This document shows positions 19,127 through 27,798 of a stretch of 64,000 nt of DNA, piece by piece. This stretch comes from Streptomyces ferrugineus (GTDB lineage: Bacteria > Actinomycetota > Actinomycetes > Streptomycetales > Streptomycetaceae). Position 1 is the first letter of the stretch; every line of letters begins with the position of its first letter. The DNA is taken from the NCBI RefSeq assembly GCF_015160855.1, contig NZ_CP063373.1:930001-994000 (forward strand), given 5' to 3'. A program made the position numbers and the translations under genes. The notes beneath the pieces are model-generated. The model ran no database searches. It was not told the origin of the DNA and saw nothing but the letters and a program-made list of their open reading frames with translations.

Positions 19127-20299
19127 ATGACGCAGCACATGGACGAGCGGGCCCCGCGGACCACGTCGGCGACCTCGCCCACCGGACGACGGCTCCCCCT
19201 CCTCGACGTACTGCGCGGGGCGGCCATCCTGGGCACGCTCATGACGAACGTATGGATCTTCACCGGCCCGGGAGGCGAGTGGGGAGCCCTGCTGTCCGGG
19301 TCGTCCGCGGGCGCCGTCGAAGCCACGTTCGGTGTGCTGGCGAACGGCAAGTTCCTGTCGCTGCTGACGATCCTGTTCGGGGTCGGACTGGCCATCCAGT
19401 ACGCCTCGGCCGCGCGCCGCGGGCAGCCCTGGCCGGGGCGCTACCGGTGGCGGGCGCTGTTCCTGTTCGGCGAGGGGACGGTGCACTTCGTCCTGGTCTT
19501 CGCCTGGGACGTACTCATGGGATACGCGGTCACCGCACTCGTCGTCGCCTGGCTGCTGAACCGCTCGGAGCGGGCGCGGCGGCGGGTGATGTGGTGGGCG
19601 GCGGGCATCCATCTGACGCTGATGGCACTGTTCACGGCGGCCCTGGCGCTGACCGGCGACGAAGCGGACGGCGACACCGCCGTCTCCCGCGAGGTCGTGG
19701 ACCTGTACGCCCACGGCGGCTACCCGGACCAGATCGCCTTCCGCCTGGAGAACGCGATCGCGCTGCGCATGGAACCGGTGCTGACCTTCTTCCTCCTGCT
19801 CTTCCTCTTCCTCCTCGGCGTACGGCTGTTCCGGGCGGGCGCGTTCGGCGCGGACGAGACGGGCCGCCGGCTGCGCTCCCGCCTCCTGCTGTGGGGCGTG
19901 GGCCTCGGCCTGCCGCTCAACGTGGCGGCGACCCTGGCCGGCCAGGAGTTCTTCTTCCTGGCCCGGTACGTCACCGCCCCGCTGCTGGCCCTCGGGTACA
20001 TCGGGCTGATCGGCGCCGTGGTGGACCGGGTACGACGCCCCGGCCCCCTGATGACGGGCCTCACCTCGGTCGGCCGGACCGCCCTGTCCGGCTACGTCCT
20101 GCAGAACGTGCTCTGCGTACTGGTCTCGTACGGCATCGGACTGGGCCTGGCGGAACGGCTCCGGGACTCGGGCCCCTGGTGGGTGGTGGGCCTGTGGGCC
20201 ACGGTCTGCGCGGTGCTGATGGTGGGCTCCACGCTGTGGCTGCGGCGCTTTGCGGCAGGGCCCCTGGAGGCGGTCCAGAAGTGGGCCCTGCGCCGCTGA
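19127..20299 (+). CDS. DUF418 / YeiB-type multipass membrane protein
   Basis: A 390-residue integral membrane protein with about 10 hydrophobic segments. The opening LPLLDVLRGAAILGTLMTNVWIF and the closing SVGRTALSGYVLQNVLCVLVSYGIG region (about residues 300-330) are hallmarks of DUF418 proteins, relatives of acyltransferase-3 membrane proteins. No function is established for most members. ATG 19127 is chosen near the start of homology; ATG 19139 is equally possible. It converges on a DUF2165 gene with a 5-bp gap. Confidence 0.83.
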   Translation: MTQHMDERAPRTTSATSPTGRRLPLLDVLRGAAILGTLMTNVWIFTGPGGEWGALLSGSSAGAVEATFGVLANGKFLSLLTILFGVGLAIQYASAARRGQPWPGRYRWRALFLFGEGTVHFVLVFAWDVLMGYAVTALVVAWLLNRSERARRRVMWWAAGIHLTLMALFTAALALTGDEADGDTAVSREVVDLYAHGGYPDQIAFRLENAIALRMEPVLTFFLLLFLFLLGVRLFRAGAFGADETGRRLRSRLLLWGVGLGLPLNVAATLAGQEFFFLARYVTAPLLALGYIGLIGAVVDRVRRPGPLMTGLTSVGRTALSGYVLQNVLCVLVSYGIGLGLAERLRDSGPWWVVGLWATVCAVLMVGSTLWLRRFAAGPLEAVQKWALRR

Positions 20300-20304
20300 G
20301 CGGG

Positions 20305-20817
20305 TCAGGTGTCGCTCTCGCGCACCGCCTGACCGAACGGCAGGTGATTGACGATCAGCACGACACCGCTGAACAGGAACACCCGGGTCGCGGCGTCCAG
20401 ACCGTTCCAGTCCCCCGACTGCCACATCGAGAACCACTCCCCGCCGATCGCGATGAACCCGGCGCCGAACAGCAGCATCAGCATCAGCAGGCCATAGGTG
20501 GAGAAACGGCGGGCCCGGGCGTCGTCACGACGGAACCACAGCCAGGTGCCGTATATCAGCACGAGCGCGGCGACGGTCTCCCAGACGATGATCGCGACGT
20601 ACGCCGCGTCCTGAAGTCCCTTGCTGGTGACGGCTCTCCACATCAGATCGTCGTCCTTGAACGTCGTGTCCATCGCCAGGACATGCCGCACGAACTGCTG
20701 GTTCGTACCGAAGTCGGTGATGTTGCCGAAGGCGACGAGGCTGATGTAGAGGGCGACGGCCGCGGTGAGGAGGGTGGTGGTGAGGTGGAGGGGGGTGCGT
20801 GGGGGTGTGGTCGACAT
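20305..20817 (-). CDS. DUF2165 small membrane protein
   Basis: A 170-residue protein with four membrane segments (about 15-35, 75-95, 105-125, 145-165). The loop FGNITDFGTNQQFVRHVLAMDTTF, the pair LMWRA/WETVAALVLIYG and the end VLIVNHLPFGQ are characteristic of DUF2165. No function is known. ATG 20817 is preferred because GGGAAAG lies 9 nt upstream; ATG 20826 would abut that site. Confidence 0.85.
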   Translation of the reverse strand: MSTTPPRTPLHLTTTLLTAAVALYISLVAFGNITDFGTNQQFVRHVLAMDTTFKDDDLMWRAVTSKGLQDAAYVAIIVWETVAALVLIYGTWLWFRRDDARARRFSTYGLLMLMLLFGAGFIAIGGEWFSMWQSGDWNGLDAATRVFLFSGVVLIVNHLPFGQAVRESDT

Positions 20818-21013
20818 GGTGGTCATCTTTCCCGGTGGGCGGGTTCACCACGTGCGCATTGAGCCAGCCAATACGGGATCTACATGGCCTGCATGTGAAG
20901 CGGTGGGTTACTGGGCCCGGGCCTGCGCCGAGCGGGACCCGACGCAGGCCCTCACCGAGATCCGTGCGATCAGGGAGGCTGCCGAGGCGGAGGCCGGCAC
21001 CTCCGGCTTTTGA
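20816..21013 (+). CDS. Small hypothetical protein, doubtful
   Basis: A 65-codon frame. The second half (about residues 26-60, with WPACEAVGYWARACAERDP) has strong GC3 bias and looks like real coding sequence. The first half has AT-rich third positions and overlaps the start codon of the divergent DUF2165 gene. It may be a genuine short gene with a later start or the tail of an older gene. No family recognised. Confidence 0.3.
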   Translation: MVVIFPGGRVHHVRIEPANTGSTWPACEAVGYWARACAERDPTQALTEIRAIREAAEAEAGTSGF

Positions 21014-21152
21014 CGTCGTACGACTGAAACCGCACCATCCGGGATCACTTCCGTCACATCCGGCATACCGATCCACCCCCTGAACCGACCGTCCCCGGTC
21101 GATTACAGTGGCGAACTGTCGTACGGACGGTCACTGCCGCGGGGAGGTCTTG

Positions 21153-22268
21153 GTGGGTGCGACAGCCGGCGCCGTCTGGGGCCGTACCGAGCAGCAGGAC
21201 TTCCGTAGCCGGGTGCGTGGGACGCTGCTCGGCGTGGCGGTCGGGGATGCCCTCGGGGCGCCCGTGGACGGGCTCGGGCTGGAGGAGATCCGGGAGCAGT
21301 ACGGTGCCGAGGGCGTCGTCGATCTGGGGTTCGGGTACGGGCGGCGCGGCGCCGTGACCCATCTGACGCAGCTCACCCTCTTCTCCGTCGACGGGTTGAT
21401 ACGGGCCCAGGTGAGAAGGGACACCGGGGCCTGGCATCCGCCCACCGACCTGCACCGGGCCTATCTGCGGTGGGCCGCCACCCAGCGGGACTGGGGGCCC
21501 GACGAGCGCCGTAAGGACGACGGGTGGCTGGCCCGGGAGGAGTGGCTGTACGCCCGGCGGGATCCGACCCGCGCGCTTCTCATCGGCCTCGGCGACGACA
21601 CCATGGGCACGCTGGAGTCGCCCAAGAACGGCGCCGAGCTCGGGCCGGAGGCCACCGCCCGTTCCGCGCCCTTCGGGCTGCTCGTGGGATGGGAGCCACA
21701 GCTCGTGGTGCAGCTCGCCGTGGAGTGCGCGACGCAGACCCACGGTCACCCCATCGCCTACCTGTCGGCCGGCGCGTACGCCGTCATCGTGCACGGGCTG
21801 GCCTGCGGGGAGAGCCTCGACGGCGCCGTGCAGCGATCGCTCGCGCTGCTCGCCGTACGGCCCGGACACGAGCCCGTGTCGGACGCGTTGCAGCATGCGC
21901 TGGGCGCCGTACGGCAGGGCATGCCCACCCCGGCGCGGGTGGAGGAACTCGCGGCCGACGGCTCGGCGGACGGGCTGCTCGCGGCCGCCGTGTACTGCGC
22001 CCTGGTGGGGGAGGACGTCCGGCACGGGCTCTGCCTCGCCGTGAACCATGACGGGCCCTCCGCCGCCGCGGCCGCCCTCACCGGCGGGCTGCTCGGCGCC
22101 CTGCACGGCGAGACCGCCCTGCCTCCGGCCTGGCTGGCCGAACTCGAGGGCCGTCCCACCATGCTCGAACTCGCCGACGACTTCGCCATGGAGATGACCC
22201 AGGGGCCGGCCCTGCACAGCCCGGCGGGTGCGTCACCGGCGTGGCTGGCGCGCTATCCGCGGGGATGA
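21153..22268 (+). CDS. ADP-ribosylglycohydrolase-fold protein with lost metal ligands
   Basis: A 371-residue all-helical protein of the ADP-ribosylglycohydrolase family: RSRVRGTLLGVAVGDALGAPVDGL at the N terminus, HGHPIAYLSAGAYAVIVHGL in the middle and AALTGGLLGALHG near the C terminus. Active members coordinate two metals through a TDDTQ motif and a late GDSDS motif. Here the first reads VTHLTQLTLFS and the second NHDGPSAAAA, so both Asp clusters are gone. It is therefore probably a non-catalytic relative that may still bind ADP-ribose-like ligands. GTG 21153 follows GGGGAGG by 5 nt. It is monocistronic, with an 8-bp inverted repeat after the stop. Confidence 0.8.
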   Translation: MGATAGAVWGRTEQQDFRSRVRGTLLGVAVGDALGAPVDGLGLEEIREQYGAEGVVDLGFGYGRRGAVTHLTQLTLFSVDGLIRAQVRRDTGAWHPPTDLHRAYLRWAATQRDWGPDERRKDDGWLAREEWLYARRDPTRALLIGLGDDTMGTLESPKNGAELGPEATARSAPFGLLVGWEPQLVVQLAVECATQTHGHPIAYLSAGAYAVIVHGLACGESLDGAVQRSLALLAVRPGHEPVSDALQHALGAVRQGMPTPARVEELAADGSADGLLAAAVYCALVGEDVRHGLCLAVNHDGPSAAAAALTGGLLGALHGETALPPAWLAELEGRPTMLELADDFAMEMTQGPALHSPAGASPAWLARYPRG

Positions 22269-22269
22269 C

Positions 22270-22307
22270 CCCGTCCCGGGGCTGGTGACGGACATCACAG
22301 GGACGGG
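22270..22307 (+). terminator. Weak hairpin between ADP-ribosylglycohydrolase-like and sigma-factor genes
   Basis: CCCGTCCC and GGGACGGG form an 8-bp perfect stem with a 22-nt loop directly after the stop codon. It could terminate the upstream gene or be part of the sigma-gene leader. Confidence 0.4.
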
Positions 22308-22332
22308 ATGAGGCGGGCGGACAGGGCGGAGT

Positions 22333-23007
22333 GTGGACCCTTCCCTACGCGCCCGGATCCGGGCCGGTGACCCCGAGGCCTTCGCCGAGCTGTTCTCGGC
22401 CCACGCGCAGGCCCTCTACGGTCACGCCGCCCGGTTGACCGGTGACCGCGGCGCCGCCGAGGACGCGGTGTCGCTGACGTTCCTGGAGGCCTGGCGGCTG
22501 CGCGACCGGCTCAGACCCGAGCCCCCCGACCCCGACGAGGGCGACGGACTGCGGCCCTGGCTGTACGGCATCGCCACCAACGTGCTGCGCAACTCCCGCC
22601 GCGCCGCCCGCCGGCACAGCGCCGCCCTCGCCCGGCTCCCGGACCGGCGTACCGACCGCGAGACCGTGCCGGACTTCGCCGACGAGGTCGTCGGCCGTAT
22701 GGAGGACGCCGAGCGGCTCGCGGCCGCCCGTGCGGCGCTGCGCCGGCTGCGCAGAAACGAGCGTGAGGTGTTCGCGCTGTGCGTCTGGTCGGGCCTGAGC
22801 TACGCGGCCGCCGCCGACGCCCTCGGCGTCCCCGTCAGCACCGTGCGCTCCCGCCTCGCCCGTGCCCGACAGCGGCTGCGGCGGCTGGCCGAGGCGGAGC
22901 TGAGAAGAACTCCGGGACGCACTCCCGCCGCCGGACAGGAACCGGGTGGCCGCGGCGAGCGGCCCGGTCGGAACAGGAGAAGTGCCGATGAACCCCACCG
23001 AGCGTGA
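22333..23007 (+). CDS. RNA polymerase ECF-type sigma factor
   Basis: A 224-residue sigma-70-family protein. Region 2 spans about residues 12-95 (AFAELFSAHAQALYGHAARLTGD, AEDAVSLTFLEAWR, PWLYGIATNVLRNSRRAARR). Region 4 spans about 125-185 (LRRLRRNEREVFALCVWSGLSYAAAADALGVPVSTVRSRLARAR), with its HTH. The tail after 190 is Arg/Pro-rich. It overlaps the following CU044_5270-type membrane-protein gene by 20 bp. That arrangement is common for ECF sigma and putative anti-sigma pairs, though the partner has no recognisable anti-sigma domain. Start GTG 22333. Confidence 0.9.
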   Translation: MDPSLRARIRAGDPEAFAELFSAHAQALYGHAARLTGDRGAAEDAVSLTFLEAWRLRDRLRPEPPDPDEGDGLRPWLYGIATNVLRNSRRAARRHSAALARLPDRRTDRETVPDFADEVVGRMEDAERLAAARAALRRLRRNEREVFALCVWSGLSYAAAADALGVPVSTVRSRLARARQRLRRLAEAELRRTPGRTPAAGQEPGGRGERPGRNRRSADEPHRA

Positions 23008-23896
23008 AGAACTGGCCCGGCTGCTGCCGAGCCCGGGTGAACCGGTCCTGCCGAACGACCGCCGGACCGTCCTGAGGGATCACCTGATGCGCGAGCTCAC
23101 ATCGAGCCCCGGCAACAGCAGCAGCAGCAACAACAACCGCAACCGCACACGCGCCCGTCGGCGCCTCGTCGCCGTGGCCGTCCCCCTCGCCACCGCAGCC
23201 GCCGTCACCGCCACCGCCCTCCTCGGCGGATCCGGCGGCCGCCCCGCCCCCGACCAGGAGGCCGTCGACCTGCTGAACCGCATCGCCGCGGTCGCCGCCG
23301 CCCGGCCCACCACCCCCGTCCGCGACGACCAGTACGTCTACGTCGCCACCCAGGGCACCCAGGACATGGAGGAGTACGGCGTCAACACCCTGCGCCGCGA
23401 GGACTGGCAGCCCGTCGACGGCAAGCGGTCCGGACTCGCCCGGATCAAGGTCCTCTCCGGCCCGAACCCCTTCCACCAGAACGGCGACATGAAGCTGGGC
23501 CGCGACCCGAACGTCACCTACTACCGCGAGCTGGAGGCCCTGCCGACCGACCCGCAGAAGCTGTACCGGAAGATCTGGGACGGCACCGAGGGACAGGGGC
23601 CGACGCACGAGGCGGCCGCGCTCGAGGAGATCGGCGCGATGCTGCCCTCGGCGACGCTGCTGCCCGAGCTGAACGCCGCCCTCTACCGCGCCGCCGCGAG
23701 GATCCCCGGCGTCTCGGTGGTCCGCGACGCCGAGGACATCGCCGGGCGCGAGGGCGTCGGACTCACCTTCAACGACCGCGACGACCAGGACACATGGGTC
23801 TTCGACAAGAAGTCCCTGAAGTTCCTCGGCACCGACGAACAGGCGCTGCTGGGCGTCGGAATCGCCGACAGGATCGGTGTGGCACCGAGGCACTGA
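22988..23896 (+). CDS. CU044_5270-family membrane-anchored protein
   Basis: A 302-residue protein: a short cytoplasmic N terminus (EREELARLLPSPGEPVLPNDRRTVLRDHLMREL), an Asn/Ser-rich stretch, one transmembrane segment (RLVAVAVPLATAAAVTATALLGG, about 56-78) and an extracytoplasmic domain. The repeated DQYVYVATQ and GVGLTFNDRDDQDTWVFDKKSLKFLG segments match the CU044_5270 family, which regularly follows ECF sigma genes. It may act as the sensor or anti-sigma partner; that is inference from context. ATG 22988 has AGGAGAAG 6 nt upstream and lies inside the sigma gene. Confidence 0.82.
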   Translation: MNPTEREELARLLPSPGEPVLPNDRRTVLRDHLMRELTSSPGNSSSSNNNRNRTRARRRLVAVAVPLATAAAVTATALLGGSGGRPAPDQEAVDLLNRIAAVAAARPTTPVRDDQYVYVATQGTQDMEEYGVNTLRREDWQPVDGKRSGLARIKVLSGPNPFHQNGDMKLGRDPNVTYYRELEALPTDPQKLYRKIWDGTEGQGPTHEAAALEEIGAMLPSATLLPELNAALYRAAARIPGVSVVRDAEDIAGREGVGLTFNDRDDQDTWVFDKKSLKFLGTDEQALLGVGIADRIGVAPRH

Positions 23897-23940
23897 CGGG
23901 GGCGAATCCCGGTCACGGTGTACGAGGCGGAGCCCACCTC

Positions 23941-23970
23941 CAGGAGCTCCTGTTCTTTTTTTGGGGGGGG
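23941..23970 (+). terminator. Possible terminator with T7-G8 homopolymer
   Basis: The palindrome CAGGAGCTCCTG (23941-23952) is followed within 3 nt by seven T (23956-23962) and then eight G (23963-23970). The hairpin is short (4-bp stem, 4-nt loop), so termination is only possible. The abutting homopolymers are also a likely sequencing or slippage trouble spot. Confidence 0.35.
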
Positions 23971-24064
23971 ACCGATGAGCCGGTGACCGCCGCCGCCCCG
24001 GGACCCCTCCCGGACTCCGGCGTCTAGCCTCGCCCCCACCGACACACGCCTCAGGGGGACGGCC

Positions 24065-24844
24065 ATGGCGAGTCCGGCGAGCAAGGTCAGCCTGCTTCCG
24101 CGGGACATCGGCAGCCTCAGCCGCACGGTGCCGCCGGGCCTGCCGGGCACGCTCCATGTGCTCGGCGCGAACGGCGGCATGAGCGTGGCGCCGGACGCGG
24201 ACTTCACCCTGCTGTTCGGGCGCAACGAGCCCGAGGTCCACGTCTGCGTCGGCGCGGGCGACACCCGCGTCAGCCGGCGGCAGGGCCTGATCGTGCGGGA
24301 GTCCGCCCGCTGGGTGCTGCACAACACCGGCGGTCTGCCCATCCGCTTCCCCGGGTCGCGGCTGGTGCTCGGCGGGGGCCGGGCGCGTCTGTCGGCCGGG
24401 TTCACACCGCTGTTCGTCGTATCGCCGCGGCAGGAGCATCTGCTGGAGGTCCGGATCACGGCGTCGGCACCGGCCCGCAGCCGCTCCAGGCGCGAGGAGG
24501 AGACGCGCCACGAGGCACGGGAGCTGTCGGCCGAGGAGAAACTGGTGCTCGTCTGCCTGGCGCAGCGCTACCTGCGGCTCGAACCGTATCCGCAGCCCCT
24601 GGCGTGGGCCCAGGTCGCCTTCGAACTGGGCGAGTTGCAGCCGGAGCGGCACTGGAGTCCCAAGCGCGCCGCGCACATCGTCGCCAAGGTGCGCAGACGC
24701 CTCGGCAGGGAGTACGGCGTCCCCGGGCTCCTGGAGGAAGAGGTCCCCCAGCCGGTCGGGAACACCCTGAACCACAACCTCATCACCGACCTGCTGATCA
24801 CCACCACGATCGGCAGGTCGGACCTGCGCCTGCTCGGCGGATGA
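24065..24844 (+). CDS. FHA-domain protein with C-terminal winged helix
   Basis: A 259-residue protein. Residues about 45-125 form an FHA phosphothreonine-binding domain: LLFGRNEPEV (G52-R53), then GDTRVSRRQGLIVRE (S70-R71), with Gln replacing the usual His of SxxH, and NTGGLPIRF (Asn87). After an Arg/Glu linker, residues 155-240 (LSAEEKLVLVCLAQRYLRL, WAQVAFELGE, SPKRAAHIVAKVRRRLGREY) look like a winged helix. It opens a seven-gene operon with a phosphatase and a Ser/Thr kinase, so it is a likely reader of that kinase's products. The start ATG follows GGGGGACGGCC. Confidence 0.8.
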   Translation: MASPASKVSLLPRDIGSLSRTVPPGLPGTLHVLGANGGMSVAPDADFTLLFGRNEPEVHVCVGAGDTRVSRRQGLIVRESARWVLHNTGGLPIRFPGSRLVLGGGRARLSAGFTPLFVVSPRQEHLLEVRITASAPARSRSRREEETRHEARELSAEEKLVLVCLAQRYLRLEPYPQPLAWAQVAFELGELQPERHWSPKRAAHIVAKVRRRLGREYGVPGLLEEEVPQPVGNTLNHNLITDLLITTTIGRSDLRLLGG

Positions 24845-24947
24845 CCCGCTCGGGAGGGGTCCCGAACACCCGCTGGTACTCAGGAACCGTCAACTCGTGG
24901 GGCAGGTGCGGCACTCGCGCCGAGAGGGCCGGCAAGGGGGACAGGGG

Positions 24948-25676
24948 ATGGCGACGCACTCGCTGACGTACGACCCCGTGGTCGACGGTCAGCCGCTGCC
25001 GCGGGTCCGCCTGCTCAGCCCGCTGCGGACGCCGCCGCCGGGCAGGGCGCTGGTGCTGGTGCCGGACACCGGGCCGGCGCTGACGATCCGGCCGGGGGAC
25101 CAGGTGCCGGACGCGCGGTACGGCGTGTACCAGGGGATGTTCATGGTGGACACCACCGAGCACCCGCTGGTCCTCGACCTGTGGCTGGCCGGGCGGGAGA
25201 CGGCCGACTCGTTCCACTGCCGGGTGGAGCTGATGTGCCAGGTCACCGACCCCGCCGCGGTGGTGGCCCGGGGCGTCCGCGACATGGGCGCCGCCTGGCA
25301 CGGGCCCGCCCACGAGCGGTTGCGGGACGTGGCCCGCCGGTACGGCGCCGAGCAGCTCCGCAGGGCGGAGGACGCGCTGAACGCCGCGCTGCGGGACTTC
25401 ACGGGCGACGCGGCCGTCCGGCTGTACGGCGCACGCGCCGAACTGAGCGTCCAGCGGGGGCCGTTGGACACGACCGGCAGAAGCCGGGTGCGCGGTGCGT
25501 CTCGGCGTGACCGGTCCGCAGAGGAGACGACGGCACCGGGCGGCCCCGAGGTGCTGCGCGGCGAGGTGCTGTCCCGCAAGGAGGAGCCGCTGCTGCGCAG
25601 GCCCAGCAGAGTGCGGGGCACCGGAACGACAGGTGACCGGTGCCGCGAGGGCGGAGGGCGGGTGACCGGGCCGTGA
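24948..25676 (+). CDS. SPFH/band-7-like protein of a kinase-phosphatase operon
   Basis: A 242-residue soluble protein. Residues about 55-165 resemble an SPFH (prohibitin-like) domain: MFMVDTTEHPLVLDLWLAGRE, a SFHCRVELMCQVTDPAAVVARG strand block, then a helical LRDVARRYGAEQLRRAEDALNAAL segment. This is pattern-based inference; no membrane anchor is present. The Arg-rich tail contains two short SRVR motifs (GRSRVRGAS, PSRVRGTG) resembling those in the tail of the kinase two genes downstream. ATG 24948 follows AAGGGGGA. The last codon overlaps the next start (GTGA). Confidence 0.65.
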   Translation: MATHSLTYDPVVDGQPLPRVRLLSPLRTPPPGRALVLVPDTGPALTIRPGDQVPDARYGVYQGMFMVDTTEHPLVLDLWLAGRETADSFHCRVELMCQVTDPAAVVARGVRDMGAAWHGPAHERLRDVARRYGAEQLRRAEDALNAALRDFTGDAAVRLYGARAELSVQRGPLDTTGRSRVRGASRRDRSAEETTAPGGPEVLRGEVLSRKEEPLLRRPSRVRGTGTTGDRCREGGGRVTGP

Positions 25677-26722
25677 TCATCCCGCCGAAGCCCACCCGTC
25701 CGCCGGACCGCTCGGGGCCCGCCCGACCCGGCCATCTGACCTGGTCCGCCGCCGACGGACGGCTCATGGCCCTCGCCGTGTGGACGGAACGCCGCCCCGG
25801 CCACGGCGAGGACGCCGAACCGCTCGCGGCCCATCACCGGCCCACCGGAGACGGACTGCTCGCCGTCTTCGACGGCTCGGGCGGCTCCGGAGCGGCCCCC
25901 GCCTGGCGCGCCCCCGACGGCGCCACCCACACCGGCGCCTGGGTCGGCGCCCGGATCGCGAGGCTGGCCGCGGAGTGCTGGTTCCAGGGCGTCGTCGCCG
26001 CCAAGGAGCCGGACACCCCCGAGCGGCTGACGTACTGCCTGCGGGCGGTCCTGGACGCGGCGCCCACGACGACGGCACGGAGCAAGGTCACCGGCTCCAT
26101 GCGCCGCCTGCTGCCCACCACCATGGCCGCGATCCGCTACCGGGCCGGCGACGACGGCGTGCGCTGGCAGGCCGTCTGGGCCGGCGACTCACGGTCGTAC
26201 GCCCTGCTCCCCGGCAGCGGACTGCACGCGCTCACCCGGGACGACACCCACGAGGACGACACCCTGGAGCAGCTCCGCCAGGACCCGCCGATGACGAACG
26301 TCATCTGCGCCGACCGCCCCTTCGACCTGTCCGCCCGGCAGGGGGAGTTCCACGAGCCCTGCGTCCTGCTGGCCGCCACCGACGGCTTCTTCGGCTACGT
26401 CCACACGCCCGCGCAGTTCGAGTGCGTCCTGCTCGACACGCTCGCGCGGTCCAAGAGCGCGGGCGAATGGGCCGAGCTGCTGCGCCGGGCGATCGAGCCG
26501 GTCACGGCCGACGACGCGTCACTGTCGCTGGTGGCGGTGGGATTCGCCGACTTCGCGGAGCTGCGCGGGGCCTTCGCCGAGCGCCGCGACAGCGTCGTAC
26601 GCGCCGGGTATCTCGACGTTCCGCCGGCCGACGACCCCGACGCGGTGCGCCGCTGGCAGGACCGGACGTGGCAGTCCTACCGACACGCATACGAGAAGTT
26701 CATGCCGGGGGTGCGCGAGTGA
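25673..26722 (+). CDS. PP2C-like protein phosphatase
   Basis: A 349-residue protein with the PP2C motif order: LLAVFDGSGGSG (66-73, metal Asp and glycines), MAAIRYRAGDDGVRWQAVWAGDSRSYAL (GDSR 171-174), LTRDDTHEDD (the usual T-x-DH region), VLLAATDGFFGYV (D237) and TADDASLSLV (280-285). The metal Asp residues look preserved, so activity against phospho-Ser/Thr is likely. GTG 25673 overlaps the stop of the SPFH-like gene by 4 bp, and its own stop overlaps the kinase start by 4 bp. It therefore forms a coupled phosphatase-kinase module. Confidence 0.83.
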   Translation: MIIPPKPTRPPDRSGPARPGHLTWSAADGRLMALAVWTERRPGHGEDAEPLAAHHRPTGDGLLAVFDGSGGSGAAPAWRAPDGATHTGAWVGARIARLAAECWFQGVVAAKEPDTPERLTYCLRAVLDAAPTTTARSKVTGSMRRLLPTTMAAIRYRAGDDGVRWQAVWAGDSRSYALLPGSGLHALTRDDTHEDDTLEQLRQDPPMTNVICADRPFDLSARQGEFHEPCVLLAATDGFFGYVHTPAQFECVLLDTLARSKSAGEWAELLRRAIEPVTADDASLSLVAVGFADFAELRGAFAERRDSVVRAGYLDVPPADDPDAVRRWQDRTWQSYRHAYEKFMPGVRE

Positions 26723-27783
26723 AGCGGGGCGATGTCATCGGGGGATACCGGGTCGTCACCGAGCCGACCAACGCCGGCGGCGGCAAATGCGTATGGGCCT
26801 TCGCCGAGAAGGACGGCAAGGAGTACTTCCTCAAACGCTTCCTGGAACCCAAGCGTCCCCGGGAGGGCTCCGGCGGCAGCGCCGCGAGCCGGCGGATCCG
26901 GCTGGAGACCTGCCGTGAGTTCGAGGAGCGGCACCGGAGCATCATGAAGCTGCTGCGCCCCGACGCCAGCGGCGCGGGCAACCTGGTGCTCGCCACGGAC
27001 TTCTTCCACGCCGGCAGCACCTACTACAAGGTGACCGAGCGCATCGACACCGCCAGCCTGGAGGAGCCGCAGTCACTGGGCCCCAAGCAGAAGGCGGTGC
27101 TGCTGCGGACGCTGGCGACCAGCCTGCGGCTGCTGCACGACATCGAGGTGGTGCACGGCGACCTCAAGCCGGCCAACGTCCTCGTCCAGAAGCGGGAAGG
27201 CGCCGCCTTCCACACGGCGAAGCTGATCGACTTCGACGACTCGTATCTCTCCGGCCGGCCGCCGGAGCGGGACGACGTCGCGGGCGACTCGCTGTACGGC
27301 GCGCCGGAGTGGCGGCGCTATGTGCAGGGCGACGAGTCCGTCGACAGTACGGATCTGACGACGGCCGTGGACGTGTTCGCGCTGGGCCTGATGACCCACA
27401 CCTATCTGACCGGGTCACTGCCCGCCTACGACGGCCGGTTCGGCTCCCCGGCGGACGCGGTCAACGCGGCCGAGCCGCTGGTCGCCGACGACCGGCTCGG
27501 CACCGCGACACAGGACCTGATCACGGCCATGACGGCCGCCGAGGCCAAGGACCGCCCCACCGTCGCCGACTTCCTGGCCGCACTCAAGGACCCCGAGGCC
27601 TGCACCCTGCACGCCACACCGCAGCCACGCCCGCTGCGCAGGAGCCGGGTCCAGTTCAACCCGCCGGACCGCTCCGGGAAGGCGCCCGCCCCCGGGAGCG
27701 ACGACCCGCCGGCCAGGTCCAGGGTCCGGATCAACCTCGGTCACCACCGAGAGGGCCACCCCGGCAACCGATCCACCCCGTAA
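26719..27783 (+). CDS. Ser/Thr protein kinase of a TerY-P-like triad
   Basis: A 354-residue cytoplasmic kinase. Visible elements: invariant Lys39 in EYFLKRF, catalytic loop VHGDLKPANVLV (146-156, Asp148), DFD in place of DFG (171-173), YGAPEW activation-segment end (195-198) and DVFALGLMTHTYLTG (218-232). There is no membrane segment or PASTA repeat, unlike PknB. The tail carries RRSRVQFNPP and ARSRVRINLG, like motifs in the SPFH-like partner. It is coupled to the phosphatase by a GTGA overlap and followed 15 bp later by the vWA gene. Confidence 0.88.
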   Translation: MKRGDVIGGYRVVTEPTNAGGGKCVWAFAEKDGKEYFLKRFLEPKRPREGSGGSAASRRIRLETCREFEERHRSIMKLLRPDASGAGNLVLATDFFHAGSTYYKVTERIDTASLEEPQSLGPKQKAVLLRTLATSLRLLHDIEVVHGDLKPANVLVQKREGAAFHTAKLIDFDDSYLSGRPPERDDVAGDSLYGAPEWRRYVQGDESVDSTDLTTAVDVFALGLMTHTYLTGSLPAYDGRFGSPADAVNAAEPLVADDRLGTATQDLITAMTAAEAKDRPTVADFLAALKDPEACTLHATPQPRPLRRSRVQFNPPDRSGKAPAPGSDDPPARSRVRINLGHHREGHPGNRSTP

Positions 27784-27798
27784 CCGAGAGGAACGCCC

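Noticed and set aside
22988..23896. Classical zinc anti-sigma factor
   Set aside because: No HxxxCxxC zinc motif; the sequence fits the CU044_5270 family instead.
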